Source: Planctomycetota bacterium (lineage in GTDB: Bacteria; Planctomycetota; UBA11346). From it: 6,528 nt of DNA. Positions 1 through 5,320 of the stretch are shown in pieces (position 1 is the stretch's first letter; every line of letters begins with the position of its first letter). The notes below the pieces were generated by a model that worked only from the letters and a program-made list of their open reading frames with translations, had not been told where the DNA came from and made no database searches. The stretch lies in contig JACDEN010000158.1 of the NCBI GenBank assembly GCA_013816415.1, positions 1 through 6,528 on the forward strand, written 5' to 3'. The position numbers and the translations under genes are program-made.

Positions 1-23
1 TTCCGGCGGAGGCGAGTGGATCG

Positions 24-43
24 GGGGGATCGCCAGATCCCCC
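24..43. repeat. Perfect 8-bp inverted repeat (hairpin H1)
   Basis: GGGGGATC at 24-31 pairs perfectly with GATCCCCC at 36-43 around the 4-nt loop GCCA. It is the leftmost of a chain of hairpins after the beta-barrel gene. No T-run follows it on the plus strand. On the minus strand a T5 run lies upstream of it, so it is not a textbook terminator in either direction. Confidence 0.6.
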
Positions 44-49
44 TGACTC

Positions 50-76
50 AAAAAGCCCTCGCACGCGCAGCGTGCG
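50..76 (-). terminator. Candidate terminator hairpin with T-run downstream of the beta-barrel gene
   Basis: On the minus strand a perfect 7-bp stem, CGCACGC / GCGTGCG with the loop TGC (plus positions 60-76), is followed after 5 nt by TTTTT (54-50). The 5-nt gap between stem and T-run is larger than in a classical intrinsic terminator, so termination is an inference. It would end transcripts coming from the gene that stops at 193. Confidence 0.4.
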
Positions 77-78
77 GA

Positions 79-162
79 CGCGAGCAAGGCTCGCGTGGCG
101 GCGCAGCCGCCGAGGGCGAGGAAGTCGAAGCCGAGCAGAGCTCGCGTGGCGGCGCAGCCGCC
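79..162. repeat. Two copies of a 33-bp double-hairpin element, 51 bp apart
   Basis: Segments 79-111 and 130-162 match at 29 of 33 positions, and the last 23 bp are identical. Each copy is itself two hairpins. The first is CGCGAGC-AAG-GCTCGCG (79-95), decayed to CGAGC-AGA-GCTCG (132-144) in the second copy. The second is GGCGGC-GCA-GCCGCC (97-111 and 148-162). All loops are 3 nt. This resembles REP/BIME-type intergenic palindromes in architecture, but I do not recognise the family. Confidence 0.7.
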
Positions 163-169
163 AAGGGCC

Positions 170-192
170 CTTCAGGGCCGAAGGCCCTGAAG
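170..192 (-). terminator. Strong hairpin directly after the beta-barrel stop codon
   Basis: CTTCAGGGCC at 170-179 and GGCCCTGAAG at 183-192 form a perfect 10-bp stem with a 3-nt loop (TTC on the minus strand). It begins at the base right after the TAG stop (195-193) of the beta-barrel gene. There is no following T-run, so it may protect the mRNA 3' end or act with the further hairpins downstream, and need not terminate by itself. Confidence 0.5.
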
Positions 193-1425
193 CTAATAGA
201 CGAAGCCGAGGTCCAGCCCGATGATGTCGCGGCTGAAATCATTCAGCGTGTTCGACTGGCTGACGGTGTACACGTTCTGCAGGCGCAGGCCGACGCCGCG
301 GTGCAGGATGTATTCCACGCCGACCGTGATCTCTTCGGTGGTGCGGACCTCGGCCTCGACGCCGGCAGCATGGCCGCTGGCGGTCAGGCGGTAGGCGCCG
401 GCGTTGCCGTAGAGAGCGGCCTGCTCCTTCAGGCGCATGCGGCCATCGACGACGGCACCGACCAGCCACGCTGAATTCGAGGTGACGCTCTCTTCGAGCG
501 TGCTGTAGGCGCGGGCGCCGATCCAGCTGTAGGGCTCGATGTTCCAGCGATAGATCAGGTTACCGACGGGCGCGATGATGGTCTTGTCGTCGTACGCCGG
601 GTTGCGGGCGAAGTTGTCCTTGTATGCGCGATAGGTGGCGCCGATCTCGGCGATCACCATCGAGCGCGTCGCGATCTTCTTCTTCACGCCGATGAGGCCG
701 CCGTAGCCGGTGCTGTCGTTGAAGACGTTCTCGACATAGTCGCGACGATCCGCGAATCCGCGGACGTATACCTCGGAGTCTTCAGCGTATTGGTAGCCGG
801 TCCTGAGATTGCCACCGACCAGGCTGTAGTCGCGATCGTCCTCGCCGAATGTGCGCGAAGCCTCGAGGTAGTTGCGCTGGCTGTAGATTCCCCCGACGGT
901 GACCTGGGCGCGATTCATGGTGCGCGACACGTTCACGGCCGCATCGATATCATCGTGCTTGATCTGCTCGCCGGTCGAGACGAACGGATCGTTGGTGCGG
1001 GCGAACAACGCCATCGCGTTGGCATCCCACACCTGGGCGACGTGGCTATAGCGGAAGATGCCGCGGCCGCCTTGCAGGTTTCGGCCGCTTTGATCCTGAT
1101 AGGCCTGCCCGACGTATTCGCCGGAAAGTCCGAACTTGTCTTCCGGGGTGGCGCGCCAGCCGAGGTCGAGCCCGGCGACCAAGCTATAGAACACGTCACC
1201 TTTGGTGTTCGTTTCGGTCGCGTACACGTTGGTGTTGTAGGCGACCCCGACCAGCGCCTTCGGATGCACCGAGAACGCGTTGTCCGGCGAGGTGATGTGC
1301 CCCATCGGCTCGATCGCGAATCCACCGACCGAGACTTTTTCGGCAGGCTGCTCCCCATCTGCGGCGAATGCCGGAAGGGACAGGGCGGCGAGGCTGGCGA
1401 GAGTGAGCGAGCGCGAGATGGTCAC
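193..1425 (-). CDS. Outer-membrane beta-barrel protein (BBP2-like putative porin)
   Basis: A 410-residue protein. The GTG at 1425 is chosen because GGAGGT (minus strand, 1434-1429) lies just before it and it starts a clean Sec signal peptide: residues 1-21 have a hydrophobic core and an LPAFA-AD cleavage site. An upstream GTG at 1482 would add 19 residues ahead of the signal and has no visible ribosome site. The mature part is built of alternating polar/hydrophobic, aromatic-rich strands separated by Asp/Asn/Gly turns, for example YNTNVYATETN, and ends in GLDLGFVY, an aromatic C-terminus typical of substrates of the Bam machinery. The run from about residue 57 (ALVGVAYNTNVYA) and later DRDYSLVGG resemble the BBP2/exopolysaccharide-associated barrel family (PF10082-like). 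Role: an outer-membrane pore or envelope barrel; the substrate cannot be told. It is separated from the kinase stop by 342 bp holding its own leader, so it is probably transcribed alone. Confidence 0.8.
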   Translation of the reverse strand: MTISRSLTLASLAALSLPAFAADGEQPAEKVSVGGFAIEPMGHITSPDNAFSVHPKALVGVAYNTNVYATETNTKGDVFYSLVAGLDLGWRATPEDKFGLSGEYVGQAYQDQSGRNLQGGRGIFRYSHVAQVWDANAMALFARTNDPFVSTGEQIKHDDIDAAVNVSRTMNRAQVTVGGIYSQRNYLEASRTFGEDDRDYSLVGGNLRTGYQYAEDSEVYVRGFADRRDYVENVFNDSTGYGGLIGVKKKIATRSMVIAEIGATYRAYKDNFARNPAYDDKTIIAPVGNLIYRWNIEPYSWIGARAYSTLEESVTSNSAWLVGAVVDGRMRLKEQAALYGNAGAYRLTASGHAAGVEAEVRTTEEITVGVEYILHRGVGLRLQNVYTVSQSNTLNDFSRDIIGLDLGFVY

Positions 1426-1428
1426 GCG

Positions 1429-1434
1429 ACCTCC
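1429..1434 (-). promoter_or_regulatory. Shine-Dalgarno site of the beta-barrel gene
   Basis: GGAGGT on the minus strand lies 3 nt (4 nt counted from GGAGG) before the GTG at 1425. It decides the start codon: the protein then begins exactly at its signal peptide. Confidence 0.65.
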
Positions 1435-1514
1435 GAGGGCTGGACGGGTACGGCGGACGGCTCGGCCATGAGACTGGGGCACGATGTGTTTCCGATACGG
1501 GCTATGTCGACCAG

Positions 1515-1532
1515 GCGTCTAGAGTTAGACGC
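1515..1532. promoter_or_regulatory. Perfect 7-bp inverted repeat in the leader of the beta-barrel gene
   Basis: GCGTCTA (1515-1521) and TAGACGC (1526-1532) flank a 4-nt centre, GAGT. It lies 90-107 bp upstream of the GTG start and inside the likely 5' leader. It could be an operator for a dimeric regulator or an RNA hairpin; the sequence alone does not decide. Confidence 0.45.
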
Positions 1533-1548
1533 TCGCGACGGGACGGAG

Positions 1549-1616
1549 ATATATACGACCCCAACTACCATCTCGCTAGAGGTAAATTATTCATCCATTC
1601 ATTTCAATTGACTCAA
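1549..1616 (-). promoter_or_regulatory. AT-rich island, probable promoter zone of the beta-barrel gene
   Basis: This is the least GC-rich stretch in the window. On the minus strand it contains TTGAGT (1616-1611), TTGAAA (1607-1602), AATAAT (1591-1586) and TATATA (1555-1550). No pair gives both good boxes and a 16-18 nt spacer: TTGAGT to AATAAT is 19 nt. The zone is placed with more confidence than any exact promoter. Confidence 0.35.
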
Positions 1617-1646
1617 ACGTGCATCGAGGGCGCCCCGCCCGAGCCT

Positions 1647-1696
1647 GACACCTGCGGTGCGCGCCCAGCCAGACACCTGCGGTGCGCGCCCAGTCA
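1647..1696. repeat. Two tandem 25-bp repeats carrying the 18-bp element (inverted relative to the copies near 5100)
   Basis: Units 1647-1671 and 1672-1696 are identical except for one base (C or T at the 23rd position). Each begins with G followed by ACACCTGCGGTGCGCGCC (1648-1665 and 1673-1690). This is the exact reverse complement of the 18-mer found three times at 5057-5131. The two AAAGC-type hexamers that follow continue the likeness to the upstream array. Confidence 0.85.
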
Positions 1697-1721
1697 GAGC
1701 CAAAGCCAAAGCTTAGGCTCT
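1696..1721. repeat. Imperfect hairpin built from hexamer repeats, downstream of the kinase
   Basis: AGAGCCAAAGC (1696-1706) and GCTTAGGCTCT (1711-1721) pair with one mismatch in 11 and a CAAA loop. The left arm is made of the AGAGCC/AAAGCC hexamers seen upstream of the kinase. It lies 47 bp past the kinase TAG (1770-1768) and could form in the kinase mRNA 3' end. There is no T-run. Confidence 0.5.
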
Positions 1722-1767
1722 CGCCTCCCTGCAGTGCGCACCGCCCCAGCCACTCCCAACCAAACCC

Positions 1768-4700
1768 CTACCGCGCCCCGATCCCCGCCACCCGCCAGGC
1801 CACGAACCGTTCCAGCACCGGATCGAGATCGGTCGCGCGGCGGAATGCCGGCAGCGCCTGCCAGGCGCGGTAGTGCGGCGACGCGGCGGCCGGCTCGCCC
1901 GATATCTCGGCGAGCACGCCTTTCAGCAGCAGCAGATCGGCGGCCGCGAACTGGCGGTGGGGCTGGGCGAGGTAGGCGGCGTCATCGATCGCTCGGGTCA
2001 GGTAGCGCGCGTTGTACCACGGCTTCTGCTCGTAGCAGAAGCGCCGCTCCATCGCGTCGGCGCTCGCGACGGCGAGGGCGCCGCGATCGCCGGAGAGTTC
2101 ATGCAGCGCCGGGACGATCACCCAGTGCGCGAGGTGGAAATCGAGCTGGTGGAAGCGCGCCGCCGGCGGCACCGCGAAAAGCTGGTCGGCGCGCGCGCGA
2201 TCGCCGGCGATCCACGCCTCGAGGCCGAGCAGATGCCGCGGCCACATCGCATAGGAACGATCGCAGCCCCAGGAATCGAGCGCCTCCTGGGTGCGCTTCT
2301 CCGCCATCATGACGTCGATGTCCGCGCGCTCTGGCTCGGTGCATTCCGCGATGCGTCCGGCGAACAGCAGGGCGCGGATCCGCTGGTCCGGCGGCGCGCC
2401 TCGGTTGCCGATCACCTCCTCGAAATGCCCGCTCGCGTTGCAGACCGACCCTCGTTGGTTGCCCGAGGCGAACAGCGCGTCGGCCTCGCCGCGCAGGATG
2501 GTGCCCTCGACCGATTCGTATTCCCACGCGGGATCGATCTCCTGCGATCGGCCGGTGGCCAAGAGGCACTTGAAGCGCAGCGACGACAGCCACGGGTAGC
2601 GGTTCAGCACCTCGTCCGCGCGCCCTTCGGCGACCCAGGCCTCGGCCGCGATCAGCGGCTGGTACGCGAAGCGGTCAACCGCCTCCTGCGTCCGATCGAG
2701 CGTGATCAGGGCCTTGGGCGTCAGGAAGTTGGTGGCCTCCTCTTGCGGGAAGACCTGGTCGCGCAGGCGCACCAGATCGGTCAGCTCGCGCACCGATCGC
2801 GCGGTCAGGCGCTGTCTCAGCCGATCCTGCACAAAGGTGGTCCACAGCAGCGCGACGCGCGTACGGGTGTCGTTCGAGGCTGAGCGGTACAGCGCGCCCA
2901 TGTCGGCGGTCAGCTGCGCATAGTCGCCGCTCTCGTTCAGCCGATCCAGGTCGTGGAGGCGCGCGAGCTCGTCGAGATCGGTTCCGCGCAGCGTTCTCCA
3001 CACGGCGAATGCGGCCGGGTGGTCGCCGGTGCGATAGCGGCACAGTCCTTCGCGGAGCGACGCCTGATGGGCCAGCGTCGTGCCGGGATGGGATTCGACG
3101 ATGTGCTGGTATTCGGCGATCGCCTCGGGGTAGCGTCCATAGCGGATCAGGGCGTCGCCGATCGCCGTCGCCGGCAGCTTCTGCGCCACGTGCCTGGTAT
3201 AGATGCGCACGCGGTGGTAGCTCTGGCCCGGATTGAATCCATACAGCGCGATCCGGCCGCCGGTGAACGGCAGCTGGGTGATGGTGCGGCAGATCTGGTG
3301 GCCGTCGACGCTCATCGCCATCTGGTCGCCGACGATCTCGAGCCGGATCCGATGCCGGACGCCCGGCCGCGCGCGGAAATCCGAATAGGCGACCCACATG
3401 CCCTCGTGCTGGATCCCTGCCAGCGCATTGTCCCGCGCGCCGATCTGGCAGAAGTAGCTGTTGTCGATGGTGCCGGTGGTGTCGGCCGAATCCGGGATCC
3501 AGCGCAGCGAGATGTCGCCCGGCAGGGATCGACCCGACCTCTCGGCGACATAGTCGATCGCGATGTCCCCGGACAGCCGCCGATTGAACAGCAGGGTGTT
3601 CGCGTCCGATGCGGTGGTGAGATGTCCGTCGGCCACCGTCCACACGCCTTCCTTCGTCTGCCAGCGGTCCTGCCAGTCCGTCCCCGAGAAATGCTCGTCC
3701 ACCAGCGGCGCTCCCCAGGTGGCCGCCTCCTTGAGGCGCTCGCCGTAGAGCAGCAGCGCGAGGGTGGCGATCACCGCCATGATGGCGGCCGAGAACCACA
3801 CGCGCCGCGCGTTGTGGCGGTAGGAGCGCCGGCAGCGCGCGAACCAGCTGTCGCGCAGCGCGCTGACCGCGAGACCGGCCTGATAGAGCTGGAGGTCCTG
3901 CCGGAAATCGGCGGCCGTCTGATAGCGCGCCGAGGGATCCGCCGCCAGCGCTTTCAGCGCGATCGCCACCAGCGCCGGCGGAAGCCGCTGCCGCTCGGCG
4001 GCGGTCGGCGCGTCGATTTCGCCCGCGCGCTTCCGCTGCCAGAAGCGGTCCGCATCGTCGGACCACGTGGGACAGCGCAGCGTCAAGGCATGGAACAGCG
4101 TGGCGCCCAGCGCATAGATGTCGCTGCGCGCATCCGCATGCTCGAGGCGCGCCTGCTCGGGGCTCATGTACAGCGGCGTCCCGTACAGCTTGGGATGCGG
4201 GTCGTCGACGCGCACCGCGCTGCCCCAGTCCACCAGCAGGACCTCGCCGAAATCCCCGAGCATGATGTTGTCGGGCTTGATGTCCTGGTGGATGATGCCG
4301 CGGTGGTGCGCGTACGACAGCGCCTGCGCGACGCTGATGAAGATGGCGACGACGTCGTTGATGCGCGCGATCGGCTTCGCCATCGCCGCCGCCGTCGATC
4401 CATTGACCGCATCGCCGAGCGACGCGCCGTCGATGCGCTTCATGGTGAAGTAGAGCTGGCCACGCACGCTGAGGTCGAGCTCGTACACCGGCAGCACGTT
4501 CGGGTGCTGCAGCGACGCGGTGATGCGCGCCTCGTCGATGAAGTGCTCGATGGCGTCGCGCTGCGGATGGTCTTCGCTCAGGACTTTCGCCGCCAGCGGA
4601 CGATCGAGGTTCTGATCGACCACCGCGTAGACCTGCCCATTGGCTCCGACCCCCAGCAGGCTCTCGACCACGAAGCGCGGACCGATCGGCCCCACCGAGG

Positions 4701-4884
4701 GCAGGCCCTGCTCCGCGAGCAGCCTGCCGATGCCCTGTCCCGCCATCTCCGGGCTCGCATCCGTGGCCGGACCCGGCCGCGCGATGGAAGCGACCGCAGG
4801 TTCGGCCGCGGTCGCGAACTCGCTGGCGGAGAGCGTGCGTCCGAACCGATCCGCTTCGCGCGCGGCATGCTCGTTCATGCGCAT
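1768..4884 (-). CDS. Transmembrane Ser/Thr protein kinase with ConA-like and TPR-like sensor region
   Basis: 1038 residues from the ATG at 4884; an in-frame ATG at 4878 is equally plausible, with GTGAG 6 nt before it. Residues 1-70 are a variable, Ala-rich leader. Residues 71-335 are a Hanks-type kinase: Gly loop GVGANG (78-83), Lys100 in AAK, Glu118 of helix C, catalytic loop HQDIKPDN (199-206), metal motif DWG (219-221), SPE (241-243), Asp255 and Arg320. All catalytic residues are present; Gln replaces the usual Arg of HRD, making it a non-RD kinase, and Trp replaces Phe of DFG. About 362-380 is one membrane helix. About 392-563 resembles a concanavalin A/DUF1080-like beta-sandwich (EGVWTVADGHL at 412-422). 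From about 570 to the end are TPR-like helical repeats. The kinase should be cytoplasmic and the rest outside the inner membrane, suggesting a signal-sensing role (inference). Inverted repeat arrays flank the gene. An open frame to 5103 exists but is repeat sequence. Confidence 0.9.
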   Translation of the reverse strand: MRMNEHAAREADRFGRTLSASEFATAAEPAVASIARPGPATDASPEMAGQGIGRLLAEQGLPSVGPIGPRFVVESLLGVGANGQVYAVVDQNLDRPLAAKVLSEDHPQRDAIEHFIDEARITASLQHPNVLPVYELDLSVRGQLYFTMKRIDGASLGDAVNGSTAAAMAKPIARINDVVAIFISVAQALSYAHHRGIIHQDIKPDNIMLGDFGEVLLVDWGSAVRVDDPHPKLYGTPLYMSPEQARLEHADARSDIYALGATLFHALTLRCPTWSDDADRFWQRKRAGEIDAPTAAERQRLPPALVAIALKALAADPSARYQTAADFRQDLQLYQAGLAVSALRDSWFARCRRSYRHNARRVWFSAAIMAVIATLALLLYGERLKEAATWGAPLVDEHFSGTDWQDRWQTKEGVWTVADGHLTTASDANTLLFNRRLSGDIAIDYVAERSGRSLPGDISLRWIPDSADTTGTIDNSYFCQIGARDNALAGIQHEGMWVAYSDFRARPGVRHRIRLEIVGDQMAMSVDGHQICRTITQLPFTGGRIALYGFNPGQSYHRVRIYTRHVAQKLPATAIGDALIRYGRYPEAIAEYQHIVESHPGTTLAHQASLREGLCRYRTGDHPAAFAVWRTLRGTDLDELARLHDLDRLNESGDYAQLTADMGALYRSASNDTRTRVALLWTTFVQDRLRQRLTARSVRELTDLVRLRDQVFPQEEATNFLTPKALITLDRTQEAVDRFAYQPLIAAEAWVAEGRADEVLNRYPWLSSLRFKCLLATGRSQEIDPAWEYESVEGTILRGEADALFASGNQRGSVCNASGHFEEVIGNRGAPPDQRIRALLFAGRIAECTEPERADIDVMMAEKRTQEALDSWGCDRSYAMWPRHLLGLEAWIAGDRARADQLFAVPPAARFHQLDFHLAHWVIVPALHELSGDRGALAVASADAMERRFCYEQKPWYNARYLTRAIDDAAYLAQPHRQFAAADLLLLKGVLAEISGEPAAASPHYRAWQALPAFRRATDLDPVLERFVAWRVAGIGAR

Positions 4885-4889
4885 CTCAC

Positions 4890-4910
4890 GGGGTATGGGA
4901 AGGATACCCC
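4890..4910. promoter_or_regulatory. Perfect 7-bp inverted repeat just upstream of the kinase start
   Basis: GGGGTAT (4890-4896) and ATACCCC (4904-4910) are separated by 7 nt. The repeat ends 5 bp before the ATG at 4884, where a ribosome would bind or a repressor could sit. It may be an operator or an mRNA hairpin that masks initiation. No strong Shine-Dalgarno is visible nearby, which fits either idea only loosely. Confidence 0.5.
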
Positions 4911-4932
4911 AGGGATGGGGGGAGGGATACGG

Positions 4933-4974
4933 TCTGGCTCTGGCTGTGGCTCTGGCTCTGGCTCTGGCTGTAGG
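4933..4974. repeat. Hexamer tandem repeat (TCTGGC), six copies plus a degenerate seventh
   Basis: Units of TCTGGC run from 4933 to 4968. The third reads TGTGGC, and a seventh has decayed to TGTAGG. A period of 6 keeps reading frames open, which explains the Ser-Gln or Ala-Arg dipeptide runs in spurious translations. It abuts the heptamer array. Confidence 0.9.
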
Positions 4975-4978
4975 TGTC

Positions 4979-5027
4979 GACGTCGGACGTCGGACGTCGG
5001 ACGTCGGACGTCGGACGTCGGACGTCG
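4979..5027. repeat. Heptamer tandem repeat GACGTCG, seven perfect copies
   Basis: Seven exact 7-bp units start at 4979, 4986, 4993, 5000, 5007, 5014 and 5021, with a GAC remnant at 5028. Each unit holds the palindrome GACGTC, and the first is in the 8-bp palindrome CGACGTCG. Perfect identity of all copies suggests recent expansion by slippage or recent homogenisation. The period is not a multiple of 3. Confidence 0.95.
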
Positions 5028-5036
5028 GACGATGGA

Positions 5037-5131
5037 TCGGCTTTGGCTTTGGCGGTGGCGCGCACCGCAGGTGTTTGGCTTTGGCTTTGGCGGTGGCGCG
5101 CACCGCAGGTGTTGGCGCGCACCGCAGGTGT
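5037..5131. repeat. Composite 19-bp array: two A units and three B units (A-B-A-B-B)
   Basis: The B unit TGGCGCGCACCGCAGGTGT is present exactly at 5056-5074, 5094-5112 and 5113-5131. The A unit, two GGCTTT hexamers ending in GGCGG and also 19 bp long, is at 5037-5055 and 5075-5093; the two copies differ at one base. A and B alternate to give a 38-bp period, then B repeats directly. B contains a small hairpin, CACC-GCA-GGTG. The array lies 152-247 bp upstream of the kinase ATG. Confidence 0.92.
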
Positions 5132-5248
5132 CTGGCCGCAGTCGAGTCGGGTGATGAGGTGCCGACCGCAAACCTGGATGGGCGCGAGATCGTTCAGGCG
5201 GTCAGCTCACGACGAGCGCTGGTATCGAAGCAAGATGGGGTTCATGGT
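5132..5248. other. Unique spacer between two repeat blocks, no gene seen
   Basis: These 117 bp are non-repetitive and separate the array at 4933-5131 from the reversed block at 5249-5308. I see no open frame longer than about a dozen codons with a start and no clear promoter. As it is the only ordinary sequence in the 436-bp gap before the kinase, a kinase promoter may lie here, but none is recognisable. Confidence 0.4.
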
Positions 5249-5265
5249 GACGTCCGACGTCGACG
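5249..5265. repeat. Reversed heptamer units (CGACGTC)
   Basis: GACGTCCGACGTC at 5249-5261 is the exact reverse complement of a 13-bp piece of the array at 4979-5027. A partial GACG follows. It lies directly beside the reversed hexamers, the same pairing of modules as upstream of the kinase. Confidence 0.75.
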
Positions 5266-5266
5266 G

Positions 5267-5308
5267 CTAAAGCTAAAGCTAAAGCCAAAGCCAAAGCCAA
5301 AGCCAAAC
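5267..5308. repeat. Hexamer tandem repeat CTAAAG/CCAAAG, seven units, reversed orientation
   Basis: Three CTAAAG units are followed by three CCAAAG units and a final CCAAAC. On the minus strand these read GGCTTT/AGCTTT, the same hexamer that makes up the A unit near 5040-5090, but in the opposite orientation. The block ends 12 bp from the stop codon (5323-5321) of the secreted protein gene. Confidence 0.9.
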
Positions 5309-5320
5309 CCTCGCCCCCCA

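Noticed and set aside
790..1611. 273-residue plus-strand frame opposite the beta-barrel gene
   Set aside because: The minus strand has the signal peptide, the ribosome site and beta-barrel patterning; this frame is a shadow.
1608..2312. 234-residue Arg/Ser/Pro-rich plus-strand frame
   Set aside because: Its composition reflects repeat and GC-rich antisense sequence, and it overlaps the kinase 3' end in a frame without protein-like features.
4890..4926. G-quadruplex candidate on the plus strand upstream of the kinase
   Set aside because: Several G3+ runs exist, but four short-loop runs cannot be made; one loop would be 12 nt and contains CCCC, which favours the hairpin instead.
5037..5131. 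Possible CRISPR array (repeat period of 38 bp)
   Set aside because: The intervening 19-bp A units are near-identical to each other and not unique spacers. There are only three B copies, two of them directly adjacent, and no cas gene is present.
1647..5131. Transposon with terminal inverted repeats carrying the kinase
   Set aside because: No transposase or target-site duplication is visible. The inverted repeats are multi-copy tandem arrays and not single ends. It is kept only as a cassette-like observation.
2953..5154. 733-residue open frame on the plus strand opposite the kinase
   Set aside because: It is antisense to a gene with complete kinase motifs. Its translation is Arg/Asp/Gly/Val-rich with no recognisable domain, as expected from the reverse of GC-rich codons. 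It also runs into the repeat array.
5231..5270. Very short open frames in the 5132-5248 spacer (about 12 codons on each strand)
   Set aside because: They are too short, lack a ribosome site, and end in or next to repeat sequence.
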